Of a stretch of 64,000 bases of DNA, positions 63,601 through 64,000 are shown piece after piece. The notes below the pieces were generated by a model that was given only the letters and a program-made list of their open reading frames with translations, was not told the DNA's origin and made no database searches. The position numbers were made by a program, and so were the translations under genes. Origin of the DNA: Candidatus Omnitrophota bacterium (GTDB taxonomy: Bacteria > Omnitrophota > Gorgyraeia > Gorgyraeales > Gorgyraeaceae); contig DNHS01000051.1 of NCBI GenBank assembly GCA_003485765.1, forward strand, positions 112,748-176,747. Direction: 5' to 3'. Every line of letters begins with the position of its first letter. The first letter of the stretch is position 1.

Positions 63601-64000
63601 TATCTCTTATTGTTTGCGCCGCTACCCTTCCATGGTCCTGGCCACCGCGGATATATTCATCTATCCTTATCTTTTGGAAGTCTATCTCATTTTGACCATC
63701 AAGACTATATGTTCTTACTTCCTGCTCTTTAACCCTGCCATGATTCTCGCCGCCACGATAATAAGACAGAATTTCAATAAGCTGGCTGTCTATTGCTATC
63801 GAACCTGTAGGATCATAAGCAGTAACCTTCTGTTTTTTAACCCTGCCATGATTTTCACCGCCGGAATAGTATTCTTCTATTTCAATTTTCTGTACATCTA
63901 ATATTAATGGCTGCTTTGTTGGATCGCGATAAGATAATGGGTCATAGCTTGTGACTTCCTGCTTCTTGGCTCGGCCGTATTTCTGGTCATTAGTGAAGTA
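39689..64000 (-). CDS. Giant multidomain membrane protein 2, partial (at least 8103 aa)
   Basis: The frame is open without a stop from 64000 to the TAA at 39689-39691. An internal ATG at 63440-63442 lies in the middle of a repeat (HGRMSGQ) and is not the real start, so the N-terminus lies right of the window. Order: HGR repeat array (63330-64000); acidic Asp/Asn loops (DSNGDGVI, DVDDNGTI, DTNDDGDDD; 62750-63270); beta-rich repeats (about 55000-62000); duplicated IIQSIAAANSGFGN (54291 and 54867); membrane segments (about 52700-54100); three beta repeats (51680-52320); membrane pair (51290-51480); SecA-like ATPase (48500-51100); membrane pair (46270-46430); helical repeats (44000-46200); C39-like domain (43200-43870); many membrane helices (40960-43000); soluble C-terminus. 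It probably spans the envelope. No full-length homologue is known to me. Confidence 0.9.
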   Translation of the reverse strand, partial: YFTNDQKYGRAKKQEVTSYDPLSYRDPTKQPLILDVQKIEIEEYYSGGENHGRVKKQKVTAYDPTGSIAIDSQLIEILSYYRGGENHGRVKEQEVRTYSLDGQNEIDFQKIRIDEYIRGGQDHGRVAAQTIRDKYDNETKISNITYYRGGTNHGKVKSQKVEDVTFGGIQEISDITYYYGGQDHGRMSGQKVKNPINGDEQIISNITYYHGGSNNGKLRTQTIESRARWWDWERQDAEEMQGDGNIVWDSNGDGVITTTSQVTYTYKANGDIDTVTTSSTSEGKLRPVTGTSTERFIAYSNGYMLSEGSSSSDTGDEETSSSSTFRSVKDTTGKHVTGDLHGNSEGGHFTEEYYRTGGIKERHTWFDVDDNGTITPLGYLPPASLTWESWDPIRWDWVRHGEDTNDDGDDDRFWQEWEPVEWAWVNHSNSTIGTIAYLNVYFHVYGQAGRDEAWTEEGDRTQDNKWDDTTIDQSTPGAGDAFGFNVPTWWEQYRMLEQQAASLRGNSNVRNVSLSTPTPNVFDSDEEAAKYMADYFFTQWAVAYGAMQAIDAMANAATDAAGAVNSAEWQATVDAVKQYAKQQADSLAGGDTAKWSEIYNGIISVAASPEAVAAMLKDALAAAAYAKFMNGLNSGLSVDKAMALANQVGVSDAFSQLNANLGTYVNNAVTNAQTIALQTGDIVGNVQNGIVKLSDGNIAVIVNGAVDHIENAQGIKLINSTFKRPDGLMGYTDSLGKMTAKVEGTYDAIKGASFQGEFIANVKTGALVQFKTGSITLQDKGVIIQVTNGNIAAVTNLEGNPITDTPLKDVTIPGGNTLRVRLDATGKVVGAVATYKLGSGDGEVTFGVNLTVNADGSFMAPTTMRVANASGVDFTITNINVGWDALKGGITLNGVANGKFIAFAPKPGNSAGGEVPTTTSTNYTIQNRPDGGYWVNGTVEIKDSTFLFFAKGAVVVVAAGSVFTDMNNPEVVWNAGSQLKGNGSTLIAQTGATGTATSVGGIKLDKPISVTMTDKGLRYGVGKLPSAVAAFKNNTIDIAKLEAQGGIVLRNQTVVINGKTVTTDLILTQEGWLVTTPFDVKDSNGSYTYHIAIIGGSDIHSNAVVTWGVISLNKNGKEGQSLRFYAPQGGGESADSIPSTTITNIKAYDDGKGGYLAVDGYIEVSNGNLLIFNTRGAKVFIPGGKIFTQTVNDVTHTYEGGANGVQLIGNSQGILAPNGYEGEGARYGIKPVQSGTSETAETPDVGTLPLPSRRDLERYEDTGKLPSGVTSNGDGTYSYRKPGTNLVTNFSIGNDGQAVAIGGEIVKSSISTYDPHDKVYDTTEVSIQLNGLTTITTDTGTTTNDWVIATMRNQGQTTYQLASGGEVVVDNSGNISEFNRPTDVSVDIARLGEAGNGYYIHSENTKTGETIFAGISYHGSTSIKQEGIPEITVSGWVLSAFNLNDPSFNPKTFDAQKFAVSKNNIAISYQNIVLDTDVNIGNFSVKANETMFLIYDGQGAISGIFVSNATFSATATELWNNSGIRPVEGYSGFYEDSVQLDLSKPLTFELVGQNILPLISYETSAGMLIGVISNDLITAYHDTGIKEVVWDIKDGTSLSSYYTASKDSVVSSNGMQIFYQGGEFSMPTEAAPIISQLAPNFKGDSIALKYNPGEVLLDLFIDSELAVQQTASYSTSRALIRTLYTILTENGEPVTGTIMKIGDRNLSVGISYALQENGSLKIEGNLTDVIFSKIGGQDDPLKNANFKVDSNAAIILGPNGFEFLSGLATGQWTGYDSLFGIPSGQGTGGMPEPRSGIGTNLTQENAGTITINGQTVNLVNAKGTAVLDGRTVWMGLGYSEYTPEVFRGEGAKFTIGAKGLTYGQQTLNAGGEFVVGAFGNWVVTKDGAAADFTKQGFVEGMIDAGYRKNEIENIIGNSESIHVVYTEGMQLSSPDNWLMALANAKGITVKNYEASGWIFNKTMTIFGNADVGVKVGVYNTNIVAIDFDRTSLKLSDSYSDYLKANLNDILKAFGHTIGLNADDYAKLLSEAGNKIDLSGFKGSSIFGLDDPLLIAMGAASMAGYTAENITTFIEYETAKFVSHMAGRIPEKDLMIAAKNYAAQALIREGKLFTLRAEDIGILGEGNIKSANLLVYGNGILFGLDTANFTASKNIAGYFTDTVTKAAVNKIFGTANSAQIALGGRSIFPFIREPAKQSLQAGEQAYIVLALAAGMGYTAENPIKLTGVNYSFYGQSGTGDFIISGNAFTNLIDAIFGLGGDIIFTKAPLTLEGNSLIEFKNNLTEKGFNNIGTLDKYFTKTTGNTAYTFDFSGLSYIQTILNNNSAFQLQALKAGWDKGNMVSASMNYATVENGKQTTNNITIYNGTEFTESWKLTRTVEGRQFNYWVNAAGVTADPIISKYGIVKIDPYTDRITSESFVSRVTEGSQTFFYTNEDNKGVGFAFDDTGNPVFVRLQDKSLGQGLNLSSNIVPVIMKEGTLYVDNKFIIENTYTEDMHGAYGPPALEIERYSLQDARLAYVQNANGQMSFMAAEGKLKIEGGNGWRYALGEGEGVKPTQLYDYNGATFYVRNSSDKNAKWVMPGSGELRIFNGNVLFIGQATGFNLEVPQGPNNSRFVFTNSYSGDGQEYYSGSKLFANEFGAIWPKVRVTEEGYIGITSYFNTRYDYVSSEKDGGNFSYNYRAEIIYRDNQGNVIRTDRYDYNNSGGALLKRAEIFADSKRDDLRFKGYSDLILENGSAVSVYTFGLSADGDTLYKAVISYTPKGQVVNVQVGDNKYSEVYAAIQGSSFDPKDPGKVAEFTYSTIDKYGRAIYSATYSAIRGENGKIVKGVDTNMVIRSMSVMLTLDNGYSKAFQSPSAYTLTSYTLWDDRGMVLVKSGELMENGIVDFIAYSMTPVSILGLRDDELAFVGYSDTTGKAVSLSVYEATGIKINGITQYQANMGLESTNYLEADGLKELDVANIQIGNIRLSNFGYKFPLGDANDPIGNALLRGFVLDDGKTIAKGSQMFQVKENGIITVVTVNVTKFNFETPLIIQSIAAANSGFGNMFSISETKTDSKFDRFVSSTRQYNAFTGVEIPIYDDGTTQILVWTEIYNDKGKLLATDNIFVTTTADDRKLVGIIPQEVTRENLSSLKFTVNNAARLIAIEGDAPVISKEQGIGVTLSVNIEDRPTTLQTWVFDKASQAVNFTLYQNKNGQIIDEVTYVKTAQGWVETRIETRTETPLIIQSIAAANSGFGNIYEVSNTNTAPYIINVQKNVITTFDPNTGLPTAFRNKNILDYASDVLWGGIKVAGTVLTEIAKQFFNPLIATIIGVVGGTAYVFGAIVDWASGYDGIKDWGRDTLLKSAMFFLDTPLMKLSNWTGNGMLSAADFIVSTVTGGKVSITYRNPVTTSRIYGILYGVDVANASYNGSGVSQIAEIWRVQGYEGWATALEVTNFVGLTAMTFVITYGANAALQGALKAPAAVSSLNGMRVFNSATGQVGNIAIAGKAINVIWQGSNAVTTVAKISNAATYAWFATSIIRMAAVESVFNNAEQTSFYKNLSPEGKLVFQAMKVIVQIWVTPKLPRIAETEKALSLGEAFRVAFGSRNAALTNISKILGESKYLLFRAIGRIPGVSRMLYLGGGIGQGLIKGIPALVKQFAANPAVFMIEQFASALEVAKITTIMTPTMVAIAQSFVGGYIAKAVAWITGGRFTLSDWGQGINIAQLLWASAESAKGVIPFVFAMAALSPVLNPILTRLPVIGPLMQALHLSIGRTKLPSQLASENGILNRGLGFVTEEMIIEQVPGGVIRMINGVLKRYGIQIPQYMGESLEEAFDLRGGNVNISEWISASPAALRDIMPKDFSIDDIEWKYDATNGLMMGDIGNGVVAYMTPKLDGMVGIGFKAEALNGKLGNTQFDLTQFGLPSGITSLSSMPNTINLESTGVTFVLAAGSKEGQISLVPQVSVNGINVTFNSDLTKVESAHFTPTAFASMGNAPMVVSFGGSIINLRETGLTFVITKEANGKIVTTPVIFTPQASLFLNNELNQVTGLRLFNSLVKSQKIDLRGVPAMLESSNALAVSLPDSIDISQTDIVFVQDADDNIVPQITVNDVLITLDRGLNRITGLGVNQAGLPDIKPGSVSIMPNLVFSLSADAAKTNAEQLALSVAQQAVATREAGKQETLVVKKGAFGIITELGLGAGIMASFAIYIIKAINPEIDLGTIESLSAVASFITQLITIGILYNIVRLIPKAISRLFSRETDVKQEAELSAETTRGSPETEAENEQEEKESLQNAVDIVKRSSQGVLSKAEINKYNKMVEAEKQGKLKQGSSVRWLEGVVRQRAAIYQQQTLAIEGPVLGDISKQIGIDLNSDISKLTEEKVKSLEQQRGRKLIASEIAEMEKRARIEVLRAHGEQIKALLPGLQKDLRQEASKLKGTALNDIVAKSLALSNINLAVTFGREYFETQLLAVRQMVYGRFINAPTSFGKTNVIAAVVAAFDVLNVAQQIRVYIQSDVKADLDINDSKKGVGLFYENLGIDHAVITDSLRQSNPEAVDQSFRETRVMYLTLGTLAAKYEEQQTTLEQAHQALGKDAVGIIDEVDKATLDDKNTEFIISNQNKEATPIERAVGELSDSIALEIMTEGGEIDYRTQTQLDRQGKNVEIVREAHNKFFIATSRGGVLTEAGRQFVRNRIKSQLEMQYSDALSQMMLSSLKYEDVEAALHANVVLKLGIDYQINNKTGEVELLNAETDKLIAEGRRLQKALGISLDVKAHREQAEIMEGKTSGRDYTEVIIKGAGYTSNTIGVRELLINTHMLLTGCSGTAWQARDEVSVDYGVESDLIPHHYSTRRIDADKDGVLFSSGEMRQDQVDKVLERYQAGRSSKISISDETQMQRIIKLLEAKGVKIEDIIIGDAETARDSTKVEKDLANIFGKIIIDTTYQRGFDIELIRVDAGKGLKNSLENAKGEAEKASDVKLATMIGNIISALDKGLMTNEEADKMMDIIDQLRTDEIWFGKNGAQLGDIVSDLYQGKISYQKAVEILGNNIGVDVLINLKSIFDTVEQKVKGDKAMEEVAKALQQIIYAAEIYGISGRSSHVGEREDIQISGRLGRMNVSGDHQFDINIGENSSDMALMEEALAESRVKSRMQNWTGQRLYKDMLDARDRLFALFAVENGTRTRNYDELSKNEQQQADKDFALIRRAMTRALEKQEQVRREAREKSNIVRDTRENMKERFLETWRNQLRANQDGLLDSAISAVIDHYLISERTEENFTRLTMALKTLFGVEFKNLDIVPAEKLKEEIILGIKEKVSSEDLMKDLREIADVSLAKFLDSMQDLIAFGISGQIFGRILFQRKANKILKDSIHKFNENFGKSAIELADTQNFTEAERQKIENLTNIIKFRITRLAAEAIAQAKTTTKQKQEAVQERLWSAAVHNLRTIAERIWARMPWSTGLIRLIEGLDVASLERIYTQPAYGTAAQVVSQKTLTTEKQATETAPIIIDFATKYEKAKEDKTATIKTKPVTLQVPAVEKVPIALKPTVTIRNGVTFISLPPDDKIKAYGSVSNADVFRALAEAGYGTDSVQFDGHLPIVVVKGEPTEDMVREVSGTRLLSPNGDQIRIITLSQTDGKTVQGSYELSQPVVDRVLADIDWLVRIGQSESEVNRELDDLVGGKLKLTTVENHRVLSLVTPQGQRFVKNLGVVGTQAPIYIQELEKALKAGDVRVIEGGIIIAGEGEVELPAKIAKRFAPGTLILVGDNGAFKVPESADPDNFKIGEQVLIDARGGMLLTGLTDENGGEVSRSVVEGQLGNVEVYRPDVVALVSGDSHMLRVKNGHKISHKFTVIDSHAVIVRTTEPIDIEKTQEPEPVIYIIPSAWDGLVEKISRVQVVGIGGVAGVLIAGFFGFASIPLIIGLLAVFGVLGIKGKAIDKWINFLKVEKNRAEMWTQFLEKYAPKEFSRTAREKALVTEAGDKHARIVGAIPVRYLLPDDPDLDEIKSLIQRLAQILGMSEQEKQEIAKLDNEQLSALITNIFLGRDEEIANLTLADIAGKTTKDREKLLAQLSEQLQKGLRTTGLSMEEVKDMLDLALRLNYRNITAYLLMAEVTGQIPIMDVNKVADSKEFQGAITRLTNLLLKMKDAQGNLLFGKDRKLAKRVARRIYIRVMEKDDFSQETLTMAILEEIQDIPVTFFRPVASRSEINRRFAKNIAGAVGRMISNASAPSKQVIRNAKQTLALDLIKNGDANKDAADKLADWVIERAIEIGNFSISPDDFTPEISKEAKFFNMLGGKNGIASLITKQLQLDEYNDLRNIVERIHALQVELLPNLSAREIIAYSSESGNFSEQSLAKEFGFISATALIVHEALKKFVMPYSGDIAGAMVSAADLEGELLARPLLLEHSLIAGTNEDKARVLAKEIVKHILSGGDTSSKALANKIKGVTFEIAGTIETYVTAMAKLVQLADIGDLSQATLEEAASNIPYRIPEEKVTEQFSSRILRILDGIGLSDKKKARNLLTHVIQHAAKTNDFSRKGIDDAIKDLEVAGVSKQAISRLLEEEIKHIYDIAVTITVAAEQDGTIHSYAKTVREVLAEKFGLTGDDALVVAGRIAAASLEKPVAARDDLMKIDGVTDDIVDAMAEKGIAPTNEVQATRIKFLERALNYENMALAFAPESTELKEKIASSKSQIARLETPKEEEQKALETGIVSGLSEFAALAKERMNKGGEEQIARIKRLLNIPLLLDGKLNQAAVSAFIKLTASIGKCGVVSLSALLKANGIEVSDKAIAKELTMAMLEEMSANNNIADKYRVIAESTGEIPVLDRPMRNTAQRLGLSSKEGRSDAEWASGVKINEIINLFRDTKNPAKAILTHVMPKGVTDYFQGHFVTITGLVYENGKVVGVNLIEVGGNKLDISVEKFEEHFTGFVLMPRGQMQAMDVVSDKESGKIAGSSGTVPVFTAAMQIDTRVAGQLYLRSPPEFFKAVEEAVGVKPKTVFRRELEQAKQTKPFSFRSLPKFHIRDTLRSHPQFVKVMSSAISLTITLIVLPWLIPFVPGLGAILVAIHAFLAPIPLIGFAVNALPYLFPNIITSVITKLVGISPQQAQITQIQADLAKERGKNQGFMDKLKEGALSTAQSGKSGLSPMLIPGLLTFAISSFSPAGDVIRAINPDLALSQNLYPFVTVVTLSIIGIISEIKSGNIKSLVINAIMTPVKIAYSVINSIAPMWKYRKVQPQPAAEAPIIPAPAMVTVDTSEKPVITGEPKGYKEPFKHTFIRIFKAISPMLITTIVTSVATLAGAMLFGMTWLPSEIYTIALSYQLLLVFEKALAGKTESLKNIPLFNIYARLPVPVRVFVKIGFAIILVNVITLIPGIAAAASSPESQMAVRLYINWMVVALMTIAYAIAKLARMDINATPMWKKFMFLMMGGVLLGSANTAVNLDQIDMAFILANIAFMMGQIALFYSDIIPQKETEAEMARAAKAMLDDRKDKHGKTMIDRKVDSFKEYLTRLIKKYDWHLEIKIDGKVIRTQNIPHSHPVVLKYIEEYLKVYFSNYNENDSSRAISKATEWAKKKEHSGMLIILEALSVPAGEAGKYGVLLILIEYLLQNTKDETEIAKLSAFKTTIAKAIEIKLKPRVVPTSTAPVAPKPEERHLDRATRAIGVFSTIPLFWIIGIIAASIGGFAPFIGAGIIVVIGYWGFQQQFKFKGQLGGDMTVEDELNSLVLGQRMIGMAHSLLEPLRLPKWVDETLVHSFYFILAPLAVIGEVRSYNRQIKRSKGTEFQRILERLFKGQQGLARLSKIATLNNDAGYGVPAAQSNFTINENGEITGAGISLHGPLMDSLAYHMDDPADPVDGKIYEYIATGIVGQEAKIFEIINNESRTEEGRKNLRLLTNLKRAYEKESKKEHPDPDRLKALAKAYASAQLYYEAQGYAQLYTYLTTNGVTVEKIRELSKKALDNDEMLLGDTLIQLAKFMENVEQDGITYASAQDLITGKGSIATSIRTANQHTFGGSLRLDIVLFDGKEVRNNLDGFKEQYLRKEPNTILVVVARPDTNIEDLEAALAEAGLDLKIKEDVRIRLLRDVALKQYDAALEGAEIFNGFTVIRNVPKDSQALKDALTGV
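40960..43000 (-). other. C-terminal membrane-helix region of giant protein 2
   Basis: At least ten hydrophobic stretches, including SLTITLIVLPWLIPFVPGLG, ISPMLITTIVTSVATLAGAM, VFVKIGFAIILVNVITLIPG and FWIIGIIAASIGGFAPFIGA. They directly follow the C39-like domain, so protease and membrane part are coupled. No ABC ATPase motif is visible, unlike C39-containing exporters. Confidence 0.72.
43200..43870 (-). other. Domain: C39 peptidase-like
   Basis: Cys in IGKCGVVSLSALL (codon 43760-43762), His in FQGHFVTITGL (codon 43403-43405) and an ending VEKFEEHFTGFVLMPRG, which matches the leEF-x-x-x-W-x-G-x-x-L end of C39 peptidases (double-glycine leader processing). The usual ADP motif after the His reads LIEVGG, so the third catalytic residue is unclear. 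The fold is likely, but activity is uncertain. Confidence 0.7.
44000..46200 (-). other. Helical repeat region of giant protein 2
   Basis: About 700 residues of amphipathic helices with a recurring pattern: a basic helix, then a short [DN]FS-x-[EK]-x-[LI] turn (KDDFSQETLTMAI, SGNFSEQSLAKEF, TNDFSRKGIDDAI). Units are spaced irregularly. Such arrays usually bind proteins. I recognise no named family. Confidence 0.5.
47737..47763. repeat. 27-bp palindrome inside giant gene 2
   Basis: GATTATGGA and TCCATAATC form perfect 9-bp arms around CCGCTGCGC. It is translated as part of RLWSAAVHNL between the SecA-like domain and the next domain, so it is an in-frame palindromic insertion or a chance hairpin. 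Confidence 0.6.
48500..51100 (-). other. Domain: SecA-like preprotein-translocase ATPase
   Basis: Motifs occur in SecA order: Walker A INAPTSFGKT (50585-50614), Walker B IIDEVDKATLDDKN and EFIISN (50200-50262, compare SecA VDEVDSILIDEARTPLIIS), a preprotein-crosslinking-domain-like end KLGIDYQINNKTGEVELLNA, then LLTGCSGTAWQ (49570-49610, SecA LAGMTGTA), TTYQRGFDIEL (near 49210-49240, SecA TNMAGRGTDI) and ISGRLGRM (near 48718-48740, SecA LRGRSGRQG). Walker A differs from the SecA TGEGKT form. Both catalytic motifs look intact. Confidence 0.85.
51680..52320 (-). repeat. Three beta repeats of about 65-75 residues
   Basis: The pattern I[ND]L-x-x-[ST]-x-[VIL]-x-FV followed by VPQ-x-x-VN or TPQ and a closing V-x-GL occurs three times (INLESTGVTFVLA, INLRETGLTFVIT, IDISQTDIVFVQD). 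They lie just N-terminal to a membrane pair and the SecA-like domain. Confidence 0.65.
54291..54907 (-). repeat. 41-bp exact direct repeat, 576 bp apart
   Basis: The 41-bp block beginning ccaaatcctgaattagctg is identical at 54291-54331 and 54867-54907 and encodes LIIQSIAAANSGFG both times. The offset of 576 bp is a whole number of codons (192). Between the copies the protein differs, so either gene conversion or strong selection kept this segment. A short VETRIETRTE repeat adjoins the first copy. Confidence 0.85.
60308..61306 (-). repeat. Duplicated beta module, period about 650 bp
   Basis: The order FIAFAPKPG / GGYWVNGTVEI / LFFAKGAVVVV / GSQLKGNGSTLIA / GLRYGV reappears as SLRFYAPQGG / GGYLAVDGYIEV / LIFNTRGAKVFI / GVQLIGNSQGILA / GARYGI. 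The modules look like haemagglutinin-type beta-helix repeats, and diverged versions continue to about 55000. Confidence 0.65.
63330..64000 (-). repeat. Array of seven HGR repeats at the N-terminal side of giant protein 2
   Basis: Consensus YY-x-GG-x-[ND]HG[RK]-[VM]-x-x-Q-x-[VI]. The Gly codons of the HGR motif start at 63353, 63446, 63539, 63629, 63737, 63845 and 63974, so units are 30-43 residues. The array continues beyond the edge. The Y...G...HG rhythm vaguely recalls MORN repeats, but no family is assigned. Confidence 0.85.

Noticed and set aside
63330..64000. RHS/YD repeats
   Set aside because: The YY-x-GG...HGR pattern does not contain the YD-x-x-G-[RN]-[LI] core of that family.
1..64000. 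CRISPR arrays, tRNA or rRNA genes, insertion sequences with transposase
   Set aside because: No regularly spaced short repeats of CRISPR type, no tRNA-like or rRNA-like stretch and no transposase frame seen.

Overview
The window is almost solidly coded on the minus strand, so everything is transcribed from right to left. It has two contrasting halves. The left 14 kb is compact housekeeping DNA: a complete pyrimidine set (pyrR, pyrB, pyrC, an endonuclease Q-like gene, pyrK, pyrD, pyrF, pyrE) that runs with a 3-nt gap into a V/A-type ATPase operon (small coiled-coil subunit, C, I, K, F, E, A and the start of B, cut by the left edge). The right 49 kb holds two uninterrupted giant genes: one of 8185 codons, and one of at least 8103 codons that is still open at the right edge. 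A bacterial V/A-type ATPase together with giant multidomain membrane proteins suggests an uncultured PVC-group bacterium such as Candidatus Omnitrophota. This assignment is inferred from gene content, not from a marker gene.

Region by region. 1-6600: ATPase operon, with genes that overlap or lie within about ten bases of each other. 6604-13802: pyr genes. Three of the wider gaps on the pyrK-pyrD-pyrF-pyrE side carry copies of one 41-bp palindrome. 13803-14014: pyr leader, with a consensus promoter, a PyrR-binding RNA hairpin, an intrinsic terminator and a GTAGGGG-type palindrome, so the operon is probably controlled by PyrR attenuation. 14099-14704: a BrnT-like toxin with a ribbon-helix-helix-type antitoxin, behind a palindromic operator and a promoter that predicts a leaderless toxin mRNA. 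14877-39434: giant gene 1. 39435-39688: an intergenic leader with a consensus promoter and a terminator that has a competing pairing partner. 39689-64000: giant gene 2, partial.

Giant protein 1 has, from its N-terminus: a hydrophobic anchor, an EreA/ChaN/TraB-like domain, a membrane block, two 440-residue beta-rich tandem repeats, more beta repeats, a coiled coil, a GH5-like glycoside hydrolase, a membrane-embedded GT2-like glycosyltransferase, a sugar-nucleotidyltransferase-like domain with a left-handed-helix-like tail, a HIT/GalT-like domain with an intact HxHxQ motif, and a shikimate-dehydrogenase-like Rossmann domain with altered catalytic residues. Giant protein 2 has an N-terminal array of HGR repeats, acidic Ca-loop-like segments, several kilobases of beta-rich repeats, membrane segments, a SecA-like ATPase with recognisable Walker A, DEVD and later SecA motifs, long helical repeats, a C39-peptidase-like domain and many transmembrane helices.

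Working hypothesis (inference): the two giant proteins form one envelope-spanning system that combines a SecA-like motor and C39-like protease (protein 2) with glycan-cutting and glycan-building enzymes and adhesin-like repeats (protein 1). I know of no described system with this combination. The domain calls rest on motifs read by eye.
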